Shown here in pieces: positions 41,120 to 49,933 of a stretch of 64,000 nt of DNA. The DNA is from Austwickia sp. (GTDB lineage: Bacteria; Actinomycetota; Actinomycetes; Actinomycetales; Dermatophilaceae): contig JADJTI010000001.1 in assembly GCA_016711265.1 (NCBI GenBank), positions 434,001 through 498,000 of the forward strand, in the 5' to 3' direction. Under the pieces are notes generated by a model. It did not search any database and was not told the origin of the DNA. It was given only the letters and a program-made list of their open reading frames with translations. Every line of letters begins with the position of its first letter. The first letter of the stretch is position 1. The position numbers and the translations under genes are program-made.

Positions 41120-42073
41120 TCAGGGCAGCAGCGGCTGCGGCGCGGGGACCCCGAGCACGCGGGGTAGCTCATCGACGGCGGACACCACGTCATCGGGCAG
41201 GTAGCCCGCGCCGGTGCCGTCGATGAACGCTCGGATCGCACCCGGTCCCCCCACCGCTGTGGGCACGGTGCGGGCCAGGAGCTGGAGCTCGCGGGCGTGC
41301 GTGCGCACCACCACCGACCGGGTGCAGCCGATCACCACACCCGCGGGACGGCGTACCTGCGCGGCCGCCGAGACCGAGTTCAGCGGGGTGTGGGCACCGA
41401 AGTACACCGGATTCCAACCGCCCTTGCCGGCCAACACCGCCAGGCAGAGCAGTCCGATCTCGTGCTGTTCGTCGGTGGGGCAGGCGAACCACAGCTCCGG
41501 TCCTCGCCCGGAGTACCGGGCCAGCAGGCGCCCCAAGCCGCCGCGGACGATCCCGGCAGCGAAGTAGGCCTGCACCCGTTCGGGCAGCCGCGGTGAGGAT
41601 TGCCGGCGTACCGACCGGCGCATCGCCGGCGAGATGACCTTGGCGATCAGCTCCTCCTCGGCCAACAGCAGCACGGCCTCCTCGAAGACCGCGTCGGCGC
41701 GTTCGGCGTCGAGGGCCTCGATGGCGCTGATCAGGTCGTCCCGGAGCTGGCGGGTGGCGGCCGCCCGGCTCCCGGTGCGGCTGGGCGCCACCGGCTCGGC
41801 GGGGTGCGGCATCAGGGTGAGGATCTGCCCGGCCGCCATCGAGGCACGCGTGCCCTGCTGGGTGAGCCGGCGCATCAGGGTCGCCCGGTCAACGTCGTCC
41901 TGGCCGTACCGCCGGTAGCCGTTGGCCTCCCGCGACGGCTGGAACAGCCCGTACCGGCGCTCCCAGGCGCGCAGCGTCCGGGAGTCGATGCCCGTGCGGG
42001 TAGAAAGCTGACCGATGGACAGCTGCACCGTGGACCCGGCGGATTCGCCGGGCCCTGGCTGTGCGCGTGCCAT
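41120..42073 (-). CDS. MerR-family regulator with CarH/LitR-like B12-binding domain
   Basis: A 317-residue protein. Residues 17-85 form a MerR DNA-binding domain (LSIGQLSTRTGIDSRTLRAW; NGYRRYGQDDVDRATLM). About 105-185 form a four-helix bundle and 190-317 a Rossmann-like cobalamin domain. The B12 motif ExHxxG is present as EQHEIG (202-207, His204), matching CarH. The bundle motif Wx9EH, which contacts adenosylcobalamin in light-sensing CarH, is not: Ser159 and Ala169-Tyr170 stand there. It may bind B12 differently. It lies downstream of idi and an NAD(P)-binding protein gene, a carotenoid-type context. Confidence 0.85.
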   Translation of the reverse strand: MARAQPGPGESAGSTVQLSIGQLSTRTGIDSRTLRAWERRYGLFQPSREANGYRRYGQDDVDRATLMRRLTQQGTRASMAAGQILTLMPHPAEPVAPSRTGSRAAATRQLRDDLISAIEALDAERADAVFEEAVLLLAEEELIAKVISPAMRRSVRRQSSPRLPERVQAYFAAGIVRGGLGRLLARYSGRGPELWFACPTDEQHEIGLLCLAVLAGKGGWNPVYFGAHTPLNSVSAAAQVRRPAGVVIGCTRSVVVRTHARELQLLARTVPTAVGGPGAIRAFIDGTGAGYLPDDVVSAVDELPRVLGVPAPQPLLP

Positions 42074-42147
42074 CATGTCCCTAGCTTGGCAGGTCAGTGC
42101 CTTCCACTCGGTAGAAACGGCGCTGCCAGCCCCGGACCGCAGGGCCG

Positions 42148-43188
42148 TCAACGGCCCCGGACGGCCTCGGCCGCCGACCGGAGCGTGTCCAGCACCCGCT
42201 CCGGGAAGCTCTGATCCGTGCCGCCCCCGGCCCAGTCCGGGTCGTGCGGCATCGCGCTCATCGGGTCCCGGTCGGCCGGTGCGCCGGCGCCCTCCGCCAG
42301 CGATCGTCGTACCGAATCCTCGAAGCCGAGCAGCTCGTGACCGGGCGGCAGCAGGGCCGCCGCGAACGAGGAGTCCGCGCACACCATGTCCTCGCGCAGG
42401 CTCTCCACCAGTGCGGCAACCGTCGAAGCCGGTACGTCGGTCAGCGCACCCACCATGGTGCCCACCAGGTCGGTCGGCAGGAACGGGATCTCCACCTGCG
42501 GCCGGGTCAGGCCGGCGACCTCGGTGTACCGATCCAACAGGTCGGCGTACGGCAGGCACTCCGGCCCGCCGACGTCGAAATGCCGGCTCGGTCCCTCGAT
42601 CGTGGCGGCGCCGATCAGTGCCGCCACGACATCCACCACCGCGATCGGCTGCACCCGCGAGTTCATCCAGTCCGGCACCGTGTGCACCGGCATCCGCTCG
42701 CTGACCTGCCGGATGATCTCGAATGAGGTCGACCCTGAACCCATCACCACCGCCGCCCGCAGGGTGATCACGGTGGCCGGAGAGTCGGTGAGGATCCGCT
42801 CCACTTCCAGCCGGGACTGCAGGTGCTCGGACAGTTCCGCCTCAGGGACTTCCGGGATGATCCCCGACAGGTACACCACCCGGGACACCTCCTGCGCCGC
42901 GACAGCGTCCCGCATGTTCGTGGCGGCCACCCGGTCCTGCTCCATGAAGTCGTCGCCGCCCATGCCGTGGATCAGGAAGTATGCCGTATCGACCCCCGCG
43001 CACGCCGCGTGCACCTGGTCGGCTTCCATGATGTCCATGGTGACCGTCTCGACCTGGTCGGCCCACCAGGGCGCGTCCTGGCTCCCGCTGTCGCTGACCG
43101 TCGTGCGGACCCGGTGGCCCTGGCGGAGCAGTTCGGGGACGAGCCTCCCACCGACGTACCCGGTGGCACCAGTGACCAGAACGAACAT
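42148..43188 (-). CDS. NAD(P)-binding atypical short-chain dehydrogenase (NmrA/NDUFA9-like)
   Basis: A 346-residue protein. The N-terminal Rossmann motif is VLVTGATGYVGGRLVPELL. Further on are TAYFLIHGMGGDDFMEQDR, the strand RVVYLSGI, and ITLRAAVVMGSGSTSFEIIR, the pattern of NmrA-like and DUF2867-associated SDR proteins that often accompany carotenoid or light-response genes in actinobacteria. The reaction is unknown. ATG 43188 has GGGAGG 5 bases upstream. It is followed 74 bases later by the MerR gene and preceded by idi on the same strand. Confidence 0.85.
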   Translation of the reverse strand: MFVLVTGATGYVGGRLVPELLRQGHRVRTTVSDSGSQDAPWWADQVETVTMDIMEADQVHAACAGVDTAYFLIHGMGGDDFMEQDRVAATNMRDAVAAQEVSRVVYLSGIIPEVPEAELSEHLQSRLEVERILTDSPATVITLRAAVVMGSGSTSFEIIRQVSERMPVHTVPDWMNSRVQPIAVVDVVAALIGAATIEGPSRHFDVGGPECLPYADLLDRYTEVAGLTRPQVEIPFLPTDLVGTMVGALTDVPASTVAALVESLREDMVCADSSFAAALLPPGHELLGFEDSVRRSLAEGAGAPADRDPMSAMPHDPDWAGGGTDQSFPERVLDTLRSAAEAVRGR

Positions 43189-43215
43189 CGCAACCTCCCG
43201 TGGCGCACGTGACAT

Positions 43216-43245
43216 GTGGGTGCGGTCGGCACCGACGGCGCCCAC
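43216..43245. promoter_or_regulatory. 14-bp near-perfect inverted repeat between idi and the NAD(P)-binding protein gene
   Basis: GTGGGTGCGGTCGG and CCGACGGCGCCCAC match as an inverted repeat at 12 of 14 positions, separated by 2 bases. It is flanked by CACGTGACATGTG and CACGTGAGGATCACATG elements. It could be a terminator for idi or an operator, possibly for the CarH-like regulator encoded two genes downstream. The sequence does not decide. Confidence 0.5.
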
Positions 43246-43292
43246 GTGAGGATCACATGGCGGAGGTAACGGACCCGATGTGCTGTAGAAGG

Positions 43293-43889
43293 TTATGCCG
43301 TGGATCTGCGCAGGGCCGGAGGCAGCAGGGCAGCATCCGCGGGCGGCCAGGCCAGCGGATCCGGACCCAGCGTGTGCAGCAACCGGACCTGCTCCATCGC
43401 CCACGGGGACCACTGCGGCGGCGGGTCCTGGGCCAGGGCCACGATCCGGTCCCAAGGGATCCAGGCGACCTGGTCCACCTCGGCCGGGGACGGCGTACAG
43501 ACCGCGTCGGCGCGCACCGGCGCCAGCAGCACTGGACACCATTCGTACTCCACGACCTCCTCCATCTCGGCCCGGTAGGTGTAGGTCGGCAACATCAGTC
43601 GTAGTTCCTGTATGGTCAGCCCGAGTTCGTCGGCGGCCCGGCGGCGGACGGCGTCCGTCAAGGACTCCCCGGGGGCCGGATGACCGCAGACGGTGTTGGT
43701 CCACAGCCCGGGGAAGGTCGCCTTGTCGTGGGCGCGCCGGGTCACCAGCAGGCGTTGGTCGGGGTCCACGGCGTAGCACGAGAAGGCCAGGTGCAGCGGC
43801 GTGTCCCGGTGGTGTACCCCGGTCCGGGGCGCGGTGCCGATGGCGTTGCCGCGCGGATCGAGCAGTACCACGAGGTCGTCGGCTGTCAC
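43293..43889 (-). CDS. idi: Isopentenyl-diphosphate delta-isomerase (type I)
   Basis: A 198-residue Nudix-fold enzyme that interconverts IPP and DMAPP, the starting units of isoprenoids. The catalytic Cys68 is in LWTNTVCGHPAPGES, and the acidic catalytic site with Glu116 is in EMEEVVEYEWCPV. Metal-binding His residues lie near the N-terminus (GVHHRDTPLHLAFS). The length fits type I enzymes. It is divergent from the PfkB kinase gene. With the CarH-like regulator nearby it may serve carotenoid synthesis, though no crt gene is inside the window. Confidence 0.95.
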   Translation of the reverse strand: MTADDLVVLLDPRGNAIGTAPRTGVHHRDTPLHLAFSCYAVDPDQRLLVTRRAHDKATFPGLWTNTVCGHPAPGESLTDAVRRRAADELGLTIQELRLMLPTYTYRAEMEEVVEYEWCPVLLAPVRADAVCTPSPAEVDQVAWIPWDRIVALAQDPPPQWSPWAMEQVRLLHTLGPDPLAWPPADAALLPPALRRSTA

Positions 43890-44079
43890 GGGTACTCCTC
43901 GCGTTCCACTGTTGGCACTGCCGGGCTGCCCCTAGCATCCCCCAGCAGCACCCCGCGCACGTGCCGCCCCGGGGCCGCGGGGGGCAGGGGCCGGGTCGCT
44001 CGGCTGGACCGGGCCATGGGAGGGTGAACGGCGAAACCGGACGCACCCCCAACAACGCGGGTAGCAGAGGAGGCGGTCG

Positions 44080-45015
44080 ATGACCGAACGGATCCTGGTC
44101 GTGGGCGAGGCCCTGGTGGACGTCGTCCACCGGATGGACGGCTCGATCGACGAGCACCCCGGCGGCAGCCCTCTGAACGTGGCGATCGGGTTGGCCAGGT
44201 TGGGACACCCGGTCGAGTTCGCCTCGCGGTTCGGGCCGGACCGCCACGGTGAGCTGATCCGTGCCCACCTGGCAGCTGCTCCGCACCTGACCCTGTCCAC
44301 GGGCACCGACCAGGCCCGCCGTACCTCCACCGCCCGAGCGACGCTGGACCAGCGCGGGGCGGCCAGTTACGAGTTCGACCTGGTCTGGGATGTCGAACCC
44401 GCCCTCGACGCGCGGCCGGTCGGCCACCTGCACACCGGGTCCATCGCGGCAACGCTGGCCCCGGGCGCCGACGCCGTGCATCGCCGCGCGACGGCCACCC
44501 GCCCCAGCGGCACGATCTCCTACGACCCCAATGCCCGGCCGTCCCTGATGGGCACTCCCGACCAGGCGCGCGAGCGCATCGAACCGATGGTGGGCCTGTC
44601 CGACGTCGTCAAAGCCAGCGACGAGGACGTGCGCTGGCTCTACCCGGGGGTGCCGCTGGAGGAGGTACTGGCCCAGTGGATCGGGCAGGGGGTGGCCCTG
44701 GCGGTCCTGACCCTGGGCGGTGACGGCGCGTTGGCCATGACCAGCGACCGGCGCTGGCAGCGACAGCCGGCGACCCCGGCGACCGTGGTCGACACCGTCG
44801 GGGCGGGTGACTCGTTCATGTCCGGGCTGATCTCGGGGCTGCTGGACGCCGGACTGCTCGGCGACGTGGCCGCCCGGGATCGGCTGCGCGGGGCGGACCT
44901 GGTCGGTGTCGCCGCCGCCCTGGACCGCGCGGCCCGGTGCGCGGCGATCACGGTCTCGCGGGCGGGGGCGAACCCGCCGACCAGGGCCGAGCTCAGGGAC
45001 GGGCGGCCCGGCTAG
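44080..45015 (+). CDS. PfkB-family carbohydrate kinase (fructokinase-like)
   Basis: A 311-residue sugar kinase. The PfkB signature 1 region is GGSPLNVAIGLARLGHPVEF, and signature 2 is DTVGAGDSFMSGLISGLLDA, which carries the catalytic Asp and anion hole. The N-terminal VVGEALVDVVHR is typical of fructokinase-like members. The sugar is not certain: fructose is most likely by family. ATG 44080 follows AGAGGAGG. The next gene starts 9 bases after its stop, but its product has no evident link to sugar use. Confidence 0.9.
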   Translation: MTERILVVGEALVDVVHRMDGSIDEHPGGSPLNVAIGLARLGHPVEFASRFGPDRHGELIRAHLAAAPHLTLSTGTDQARRTSTARATLDQRGAASYEFDLVWDVEPALDARPVGHLHTGSIAATLAPGADAVHRRATATRPSGTISYDPNARPSLMGTPDQARERIEPMVGLSDVVKASDEDVRWLYPGVPLEEVLAQWIGQGVALAVLTLGGDGALAMTSDRRWQRQPATPATVVDTVGAGDSFMSGLISGLLDAGLLGDVAARDRLRGADLVGVAAALDRAARCAAITVSRAGANPPTRAELRDGRPG

Positions 45016-45024
45016 ATTGACGTC

Positions 45025-47724
45025 GTGGCGGACACCAGCACCATCGACGCACCGGCCTACCCGGCCCATTGGGAGGCTGACGTCCTGCTCAGCGATGGCC
45101 GGGCGGCCCGCCTGCGACCGATCCGGCCCGCCGACAAGGACCTGGTGCTGGAGTTCTACACCCGGGTCACCCACGAGTCGAAGTACATGCGCTATCTGGC
45201 CGCCCGCGAAACGCTGACCGACCGCGACCTGTCCCGGATCCTCGATGCGGATTTCCAGCGCGACGTGGTCTTCGCGGTCACGATGGGGCGCGACATCATC
45301 GCGATCGGCGATTTCGGTCGGCTCGGCGATGAGGAGGCAGAGCTCGCGTTCCTGGTGCAGGACACGCATCACGGCCGGGGGTTGGGCACGCTGCTGCTGG
45401 AGCACCTGGCGCAGGCGGGTCGCGAGCTGGGGGTACGCCGTTTCGTCGCCGAGGTCCTGCGCGAGAACGGGAAGATGGTCAAGGCTTTCCGTGCCGCCGG
45501 CTACCAGCTGCGCTCCAGCCTCGACGAAGGCCTGTTCCGCTTCGAGTTCGACATCCACCCCACCCAGACCTCGTTGTCGGTGATGGCCTCCCGGGAGCAC
45601 CGCGCCGAAGCCAGCTCGATGGCCCGGATCGTGGGCGCCACCCACGTGGCCATCGTGGGCGCCTCGAGTCGTCCCAACTCGATCGGGCACCTCCTGCTGC
45701 GCAACCTGGTCCTGGGCGGTTTCACCGGCCGCGCCTACCCGGTGCACCCGAGCGCCAACGCCATCTGCGGGCTACCCGCCTACCCCAGCGTGCGCGACGT
45801 CCCCGGGCCCGTGGACCTGGCGATCATCGCGACTCCGGCGGACGCCGTACCCTCGGTCGTCGAGGATTGCGCCGCCAAGGGGGTGCACGGTCTCGTGGTG
45901 ATCAGCACCGGGTACGCCGAGCTGGGACCCGAGGGTGCGGCGCGGCAACGCGACCTGCTCGATCAGGTACGCCGTCATGGGATGCGTCTGATCGGGCCGA
46001 GTTGCCTGGGCCTGCTCAACACCAACCCGGCCTACCGCCTCAACGCCTCGGTGTCCCCGGTGAACCCGCCCGCGGGCCGGGTCGGCTTCTTCTGCCAGTC
46101 CGGGGTGCTCGGGACCGCGATCCTGGAGAACGTCCAGCGGCGCGGCCTGGGGCTCTCGAGCTTCATCTCGGCCGGCAACCGCGCCGATGTCTCCGGCAAC
46201 GACCTGCTGCAGTACTGGGAGGAGGACGAGGCGACCGAAGTCATCCTCTGCTACTTCGAGTCCATCGGGAACCCGCGCAAGTTCTCCCGGATCGCCCGGC
46301 GCGTCGGCCACACCAAACCGATCGTCGCCGTCAAGAGCGGCCGCACCCACGTCGGGGTACCCGTAGGGCACGCGGTACGCACGTCCTCCGCCCCCCCGGC
46401 TGCCGTCGACGCGCTGTTCCACCAGGCCGGGGTCATCCAGGTCGAGACGCTGGATGAGATGTTCGACGTCGCCCAGTTGCTCGCCCATCAACCGCTGCCA
46501 CGGGGGCGCCGGGTGGGGATCGTGAGCAACTCCCCCGAACTGGGGATCCTGGCGACCGACGCCGCGCTGCGGTTCGGCCTCAAGCCGACGGCCACCCGGG
46601 TGCTGCCGGTGACCACGCCCGCCTCCCAGTACCAGGAGGCGCTGACCGCGGTCGGCCAGGACGATGAGGTCGATGCGGTGGTGGCGCTCTACGTGACCAC
46701 CCCCACCTTGGCTGACGCGGAGGTCGGTGCTTTTGCCGAGGCGCTGAGCGAGGTCGGGCGGGAATCGCCCAAACCGATCGTGTCGACGTTCCTGGCCTTT
46801 CACGGCGTACCCCAGCGGCTCCGAGTGGCCGGCAACGGAGCCGCTGGCCGCGGCTCGGTGCCCTCGTATGCGGGACCCGATACGGCGATGAAGGCGTTGG
46901 CGAAGGTCTGCCAGTACGCCCGCTGGGTCGCCCGACCGGTCACCCACGTCCCGGTGCTCACCGGCATCGACGAGCCGGCCGCGACGGCCCTGGTGCACCG
47001 CGTCCTGCAGGCCCACCCCGAGGGCGCCTGGCTCAGCGACTCCGATGTCACCGAGCTGATGCGCCGGTTCGGCATCCGGCTGGAGCCCTACCGCCGCGTG
47101 GCCACCCTGGAGGAGGCGGTGGGCGCTGCCGCCGACCTGGGGTGGAACGTGGTGCTCAAGGCCACGGCGCGGCACGTCGGGGGACGGCCTTTCCTGGCCC
47201 ACGTGTGGCGGCACATCCAGCACGAACAGGACATGACGGCCGCCTGGGAGGGCTTGCTGGAGTTGGTCGGCGACCCGGTCAGCGCCCGTCTGGTGGTGCA
47301 GCGGATGGGCACCTCGGGGTTCCCGGCGACGATCACCGCCGGGGAGGACCTGCTGTTCGGTCCGGTGGTGTCGGTGGGGATGACCGGTCCGCCCTCGGAC
47401 TTGCTGCACGATGTGGCCTACGGGATCCCCCCACTGACCGAGGGTGACGCGTTCGACATGGTCCGCTCGCTGGGAGTGGCGCCGTTGTTCTTCGGGTACG
47501 GCGAGAACGAACCGGTCGATGTCGCAGCCCTGGAGGACCTGATCCACCGGGTGGCGCAACTCAAGGACGCCCTACCCGAGCTGGTCCGGGTGGAGGTAGC
47601 CCTGCTGATCGGCCCCGAGGGTGCATCGGTGCTGCGGGCCCGGGCGAAGATCGTGCATGTCGAGACGCGCAGCGACTGGTACACCCGGCGGCTGTCGACG
47701 CCGGCCCCGCGCGACGGCGCGTGA
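45025..47724 (+). CDS. Pat-type protein: N-terminal GNAT acetyltransferase fused to ADP-forming acyl-CoA synthetase
   Basis: A 899-residue fusion. Residues about 20-180 are a GNAT domain with the acetyl-CoA loop HHGRGLGTLLLEHL. About 200-330 are a CoA-binding Rossmann domain (VAIVGASSRPNSIGHLLLRN), about 340-650 the succinyl-CoA-ligase-like flavodoxin domains, and about 680-890 an ATP-grasp domain. Homologues acetylate lysines of acetyl-CoA synthetase and other enzymes. The order is reversed relative to Salmonella Pat and matches the streptomycete form. A GHAV sequence stands where NDP-forming synthetases carry the phospho-His. The GTG start lacks an obvious ribosome binding site. Confidence 0.9.
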   Translation: MADTSTIDAPAYPAHWEADVLLSDGRAARLRPIRPADKDLVLEFYTRVTHESKYMRYLAARETLTDRDLSRILDADFQRDVVFAVTMGRDIIAIGDFGRLGDEEAELAFLVQDTHHGRGLGTLLLEHLAQAGRELGVRRFVAEVLRENGKMVKAFRAAGYQLRSSLDEGLFRFEFDIHPTQTSLSVMASREHRAEASSMARIVGATHVAIVGASSRPNSIGHLLLRNLVLGGFTGRAYPVHPSANAICGLPAYPSVRDVPGPVDLAIIATPADAVPSVVEDCAAKGVHGLVVISTGYAELGPEGAARQRDLLDQVRRHGMRLIGPSCLGLLNTNPAYRLNASVSPVNPPAGRVGFFCQSGVLGTAILENVQRRGLGLSSFISAGNRADVSGNDLLQYWEEDEATEVILCYFESIGNPRKFSRIARRVGHTKPIVAVKSGRTHVGVPVGHAVRTSSAPPAAVDALFHQAGVIQVETLDEMFDVAQLLAHQPLPRGRRVGIVSNSPELGILATDAALRFGLKPTATRVLPVTTPASQYQEALTAVGQDDEVDAVVALYVTTPTLADAEVGAFAEALSEVGRESPKPIVSTFLAFHGVPQRLRVAGNGAAGRGSVPSYAGPDTAMKALAKVCQYARWVARPVTHVPVLTGIDEPAATALVHRVLQAHPEGAWLSDSDVTELMRRFGIRLEPYRRVATLEEAVGAAADLGWNVVLKATARHVGGRPFLAHVWRHIQHEQDMTAAWEGLLELVGDPVSARLVVQRMGTSGFPATITAGEDLLFGPVVSVGMTGPPSDLLHDVAYGIPPLTEGDAFDMVRSLGVAPLFFGYGENEPVDVAALEDLIHRVAQLKDALPELVRVEVALLIGPEGASVLRARAKIVHVETRSDWYTRRLSTPAPRDGA

Positions 47725-47818
47725 ACCGGGCCATGCAGGACGAGGGCTGAGCCCCGGCCGCGGTTACCGTGGAGCCAGGACCGGCGCCCAGGTGACGCCG
47801 GATCAGGAAGGTGAGGGT

Positions 47819-48082
47819 ATGAACCGGGAGTCGGACCGGATGGGTGGGCTGTTGCTCGTGTTCTTCGGGGTGCTCCTGTTCATCGCGGCCGCGGCGGTGG
47901 CCTGGGCGATGATGCTGGAGCACGGCACCACCTGCGCCAGCGGCGGGGGTCCGGCCAGCTGTACCCCCCAGGGGGGCCTGGCGTCGCCGGCCAGCCTGAT
48001 CCTGGGTACGGCGTTGACGGCCCTGGTGTGTGTGCCGGCCATCGCGCTGGTCCGGGCGGGGATGGCCCGCTACCGGCATTGA
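47819..48082 (+). CDS. Small membrane protein, unknown function
   Basis: An 87-residue protein with two hydrophobic helices (GGLLLVFFGVLLFIAAAAVA at about 9-28, and SLILGTALTALVCVPAIALV near 60-79). They are joined by a short outer loop with two Cys (TTCASGGGPASCTPQGG) that could form a disulfide. I do not recognise the family. ATG 47819 has GGAAGGTGAGG upstream, a good ribosome binding site. It follows the Pat-like gene by 95 bases. Confidence 0.7.
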   Translation: MNRESDRMGGLLLVFFGVLLFIAAAAVAWAMMLEHGTTCASGGGPASCTPQGGLASPASLILGTALTALVCVPAIALVRAGMARYRH

Positions 48083-48106
48083 CGCCGGCGCGCCCCGCTC
48101 ACCGCG

Positions 48107-48355
48107 TCAGTCGGCGACTGCCTCGACCCACAGGGCGACGATGTGGTCACGGGTGAAGCTCACGGTGGACGGCTCCACGAAACGCCGGGTGGTGGTGCCC
48201 TCGACGACGATCTCGTAGCTGTTGATGTGCTCGTCGTGGATCAGCCGCTGCAGGTGGTCGTTGGCGTCTCCGGTGAACGGCTTGGTCAACCACTCCGTCC
48301 CGTCCACGGTGATCAGGCGCACCTGGTGGTGCTTGGAGGGGGCGTTGGTGCTCAT
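48107..48355 (-). CDS. Small hypothetical protein
   Basis: An 82-residue protein with alternating strands (HHQVRLITVDGTEWLTKPF; SYEIVVEGTTTRRFVEPSTV) suggesting a small beta-rich domain. I do not recognise it. ATG 48355 has GAGAGGA about 8 bases upstream. It follows the DUF3263 gene by 13 bases on the same strand, so the two are probably co-transcribed. Confidence 0.6.
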   Translation of the reverse strand: MSTNAPSKHHQVRLITVDGTEWLTKPFTGDANDHLQRLIHDEHINSYEIVVEGTTTRRFVEPSTVSFTRDHIVALWVEAVAD

Positions 48356-48368
48356 GGAGTTGTTCCTC

Positions 48369-48617
48369 TCAAGGCGTGGCCGTGCCGCGGACGTGACGTA
48401 GGCGGGCAATGACATCAGGGGCGTGCTTCTCCGCAGCCGGATCGTTGACCAGCCCGGTCAGGATCAAGACGTACGCATGGGGACTGAGCCCCAAGATACT
48501 GCGAGCCTCCGCGAACTTGGCTTCCTGTCCCCCGGACGAACCCCCCCAAGCCCGTTCGAGTTCCAGGATCCCTCGGTCCACGTCCGACAGGGGGCGCAGG
48601 CTCCGTCGATGCTCCAT
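48369..48617 (-). CDS. DUF3263-family small protein
   Basis: An 82-residue protein matching the actinobacterial DUF3263 pattern: LSDVDRGILELERAWGGSSG, then KFAEARSILGLSPHAYVLIL, then LVNDPAAEKHAPDVIARLRH. The order resembles a sigma-region-4-like or HTH fold (short helix, turn, helix), so DNA binding is possible. Family members usually have WW where this one has WG. ATG 48617 has GAGAGGGAG upstream. It is divergent from galK. Confidence 0.8.
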   Translation of the reverse strand: MEHRRSLRPLSDVDRGILELERAWGGSSGGQEAKFAEARSILGLSPHAYVLILTGLVNDPAAEKHAPDVIARLRHVRGTATP

Positions 48618-48709
48618 CGGCTCTCCCTCTCCCGGCTCTCTCATCGGCGCGCGGTGCCCAGGCTTGAGCAACCCGACCTGGCGCGCGGCTGCCGTCGTAC
48701 CCTGCCCGC

Positions 48710-49933
48710 ATGGGTGATCAGCAGCCACGACACCGCAATGGGAGCGGGGTGGCCCTGGCCTACCGGGAGCGGTACGGCGAGGACCCCGCCGGCTGCTGGC
48801 GGGCGCCGGGCCGGGTGAACCTGATCGGGGAACACACCGACTACACCGGTGGGCTGGTGCTCCCGCTGGCCATCGACCACGCCTGCTATGTGGCCGCTGG
48901 ACCGGCGCCGGGCACGCGCACCACGGTCGGGACTCTATGGGGGGGCGACGACGGGCCGCCACCGCCGGTCAGCTTCGAGGCCGGGCACATCGTCCCTGGC
49001 GACCTGACCGGCTGGGCGGCGTACGTGGCGGGGGTCGTGTGGGCGCTCCGGGAACGGCTGGGGGACGTGCCGGGGCCGCCCGCGCTGAACCTCCTGATCG
49101 ACTCCGAGGTCCCCGTCGGTGCGGGGCTGTCGTCATCGGCGGCGCTGGAGTGCGCGGTCGCGGTCGCGGTGACGGCGCTGGTCCGGGACGTCGACCCCGA
49201 GGGTCCGGCGCGGGACCTGACGCCGCTGGACCTGGCGTTGGTCGCCAAGCGGTGCGAGAACGATTTCGTCGGCGCCCCGACCGGGTACATGGATCAACTG
49301 GCTTCCATGCTGGGCCGTCCCGGTCACCTGCTCTACCTCGACACCAGGTCGTTGACCTGGGAGCACGTTCCCTTCGATCCCGCTGCCGGGGGCCTGCAGT
49401 TGCTGGTCATCGACACCCGCGCGCCGCACGCGTTGGTCGATGGTGAGTACGCCGTCCGGCGGGCTACGTGTGAGCAGGCCACCCGGATGCTGGGGGTCGG
49501 GGCGCTGCGGGACATCGGGGTGGCCGATCTCGTAGGGGTCCTGGCCCGGCTGCCGCAGGAGATGATGCGCCGCCGGGTCCGGCACGTGGTCACCGAGAAC
49601 GAGCGGGTCCGCGCCGTCGTCGCGCTGTTGCGAGCGCAGGGCGACCTGCGCGCCCTCGGCCCATTGCTGAACGCCTCGCACGACTCGCTGCGCGACGACT
49701 TCGAGGTTACGGTGCCGCATCTCGACGTCGCGGTCGACGCGGCCCGATCGGCCGGCGCGGTCGGCGCCCGGATGACCGGCGGCGGTTTCGGGGGTTCGGT
49801 GATCGCCCTGGTCGATGCCGACCGGTCCGAGGCGGTGGCGACGGCGGTACGGGAGGCCTTCGCCGGCCGCGGCTTCGCCCCACCGGCGGTGTTCCCGGTC
49901 AGTCCGGGAGCCGGCGCCGGACGCCTGAGCTGA
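48710..49933 (+). CDS. galK: Galactokinase
   Basis: A 407-residue GHMP kinase that phosphorylates galactose at C1 (Leloir pathway). Signature motifs are GRVNLIGEHTDYTGG (34-48) binding galactose, the ATP loop PVGAGLSSSAALECA near 140, and motif 3 GARMTGGGFGGSVIALV near 350. A PTGYMDQLAS stretch carries the catalytic Asp. No galT or galE lies next to it. The 3' end overlaps the convergent FeoC-like gene by 35 bases. Confidence 0.95.
   Translation: MGDQQPRHRNGSGVALAYRERYGEDPAGCWRAPGRVNLIGEHTDYTGGLVLPLAIDHACYVAAGPAPGTRTTVGTLWGGDDGPPPPVSFEAGHIVPGDLTGWAAYVAGVVWALRERLGDVPGPPALNLLIDSEVPVGAGLSSSAALECAVAVAVTALVRDVDPEGPARDLTPLDLALVAKRCENDFVGAPTGYMDQLASMLGRPGHLLYLDTRSLTWEHVPFDPAAGGLQLLVIDTRAPHALVDGEYAVRRATCEQATRMLGVGALRDIGVADLVGVLARLPQEMMRRRVRHVVTENERVRAVVALLRAQGDLRALGPLLNASHDSLRDDFEVTVPHLDVAVDAARSAGAVGARMTGGGFGGSVIALVDADRSEAVATAVREAFAGRGFAPPAVFPVSPGAGAGRLS

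Noticed and set aside
42148..45747. A 1199-codon open frame on the reverse strand
   Set aside because: Only its last 346 codons (from 43188) encode a recognisable protein. The rest is antisense or out of frame with idi and the PfkB and Pat genes.
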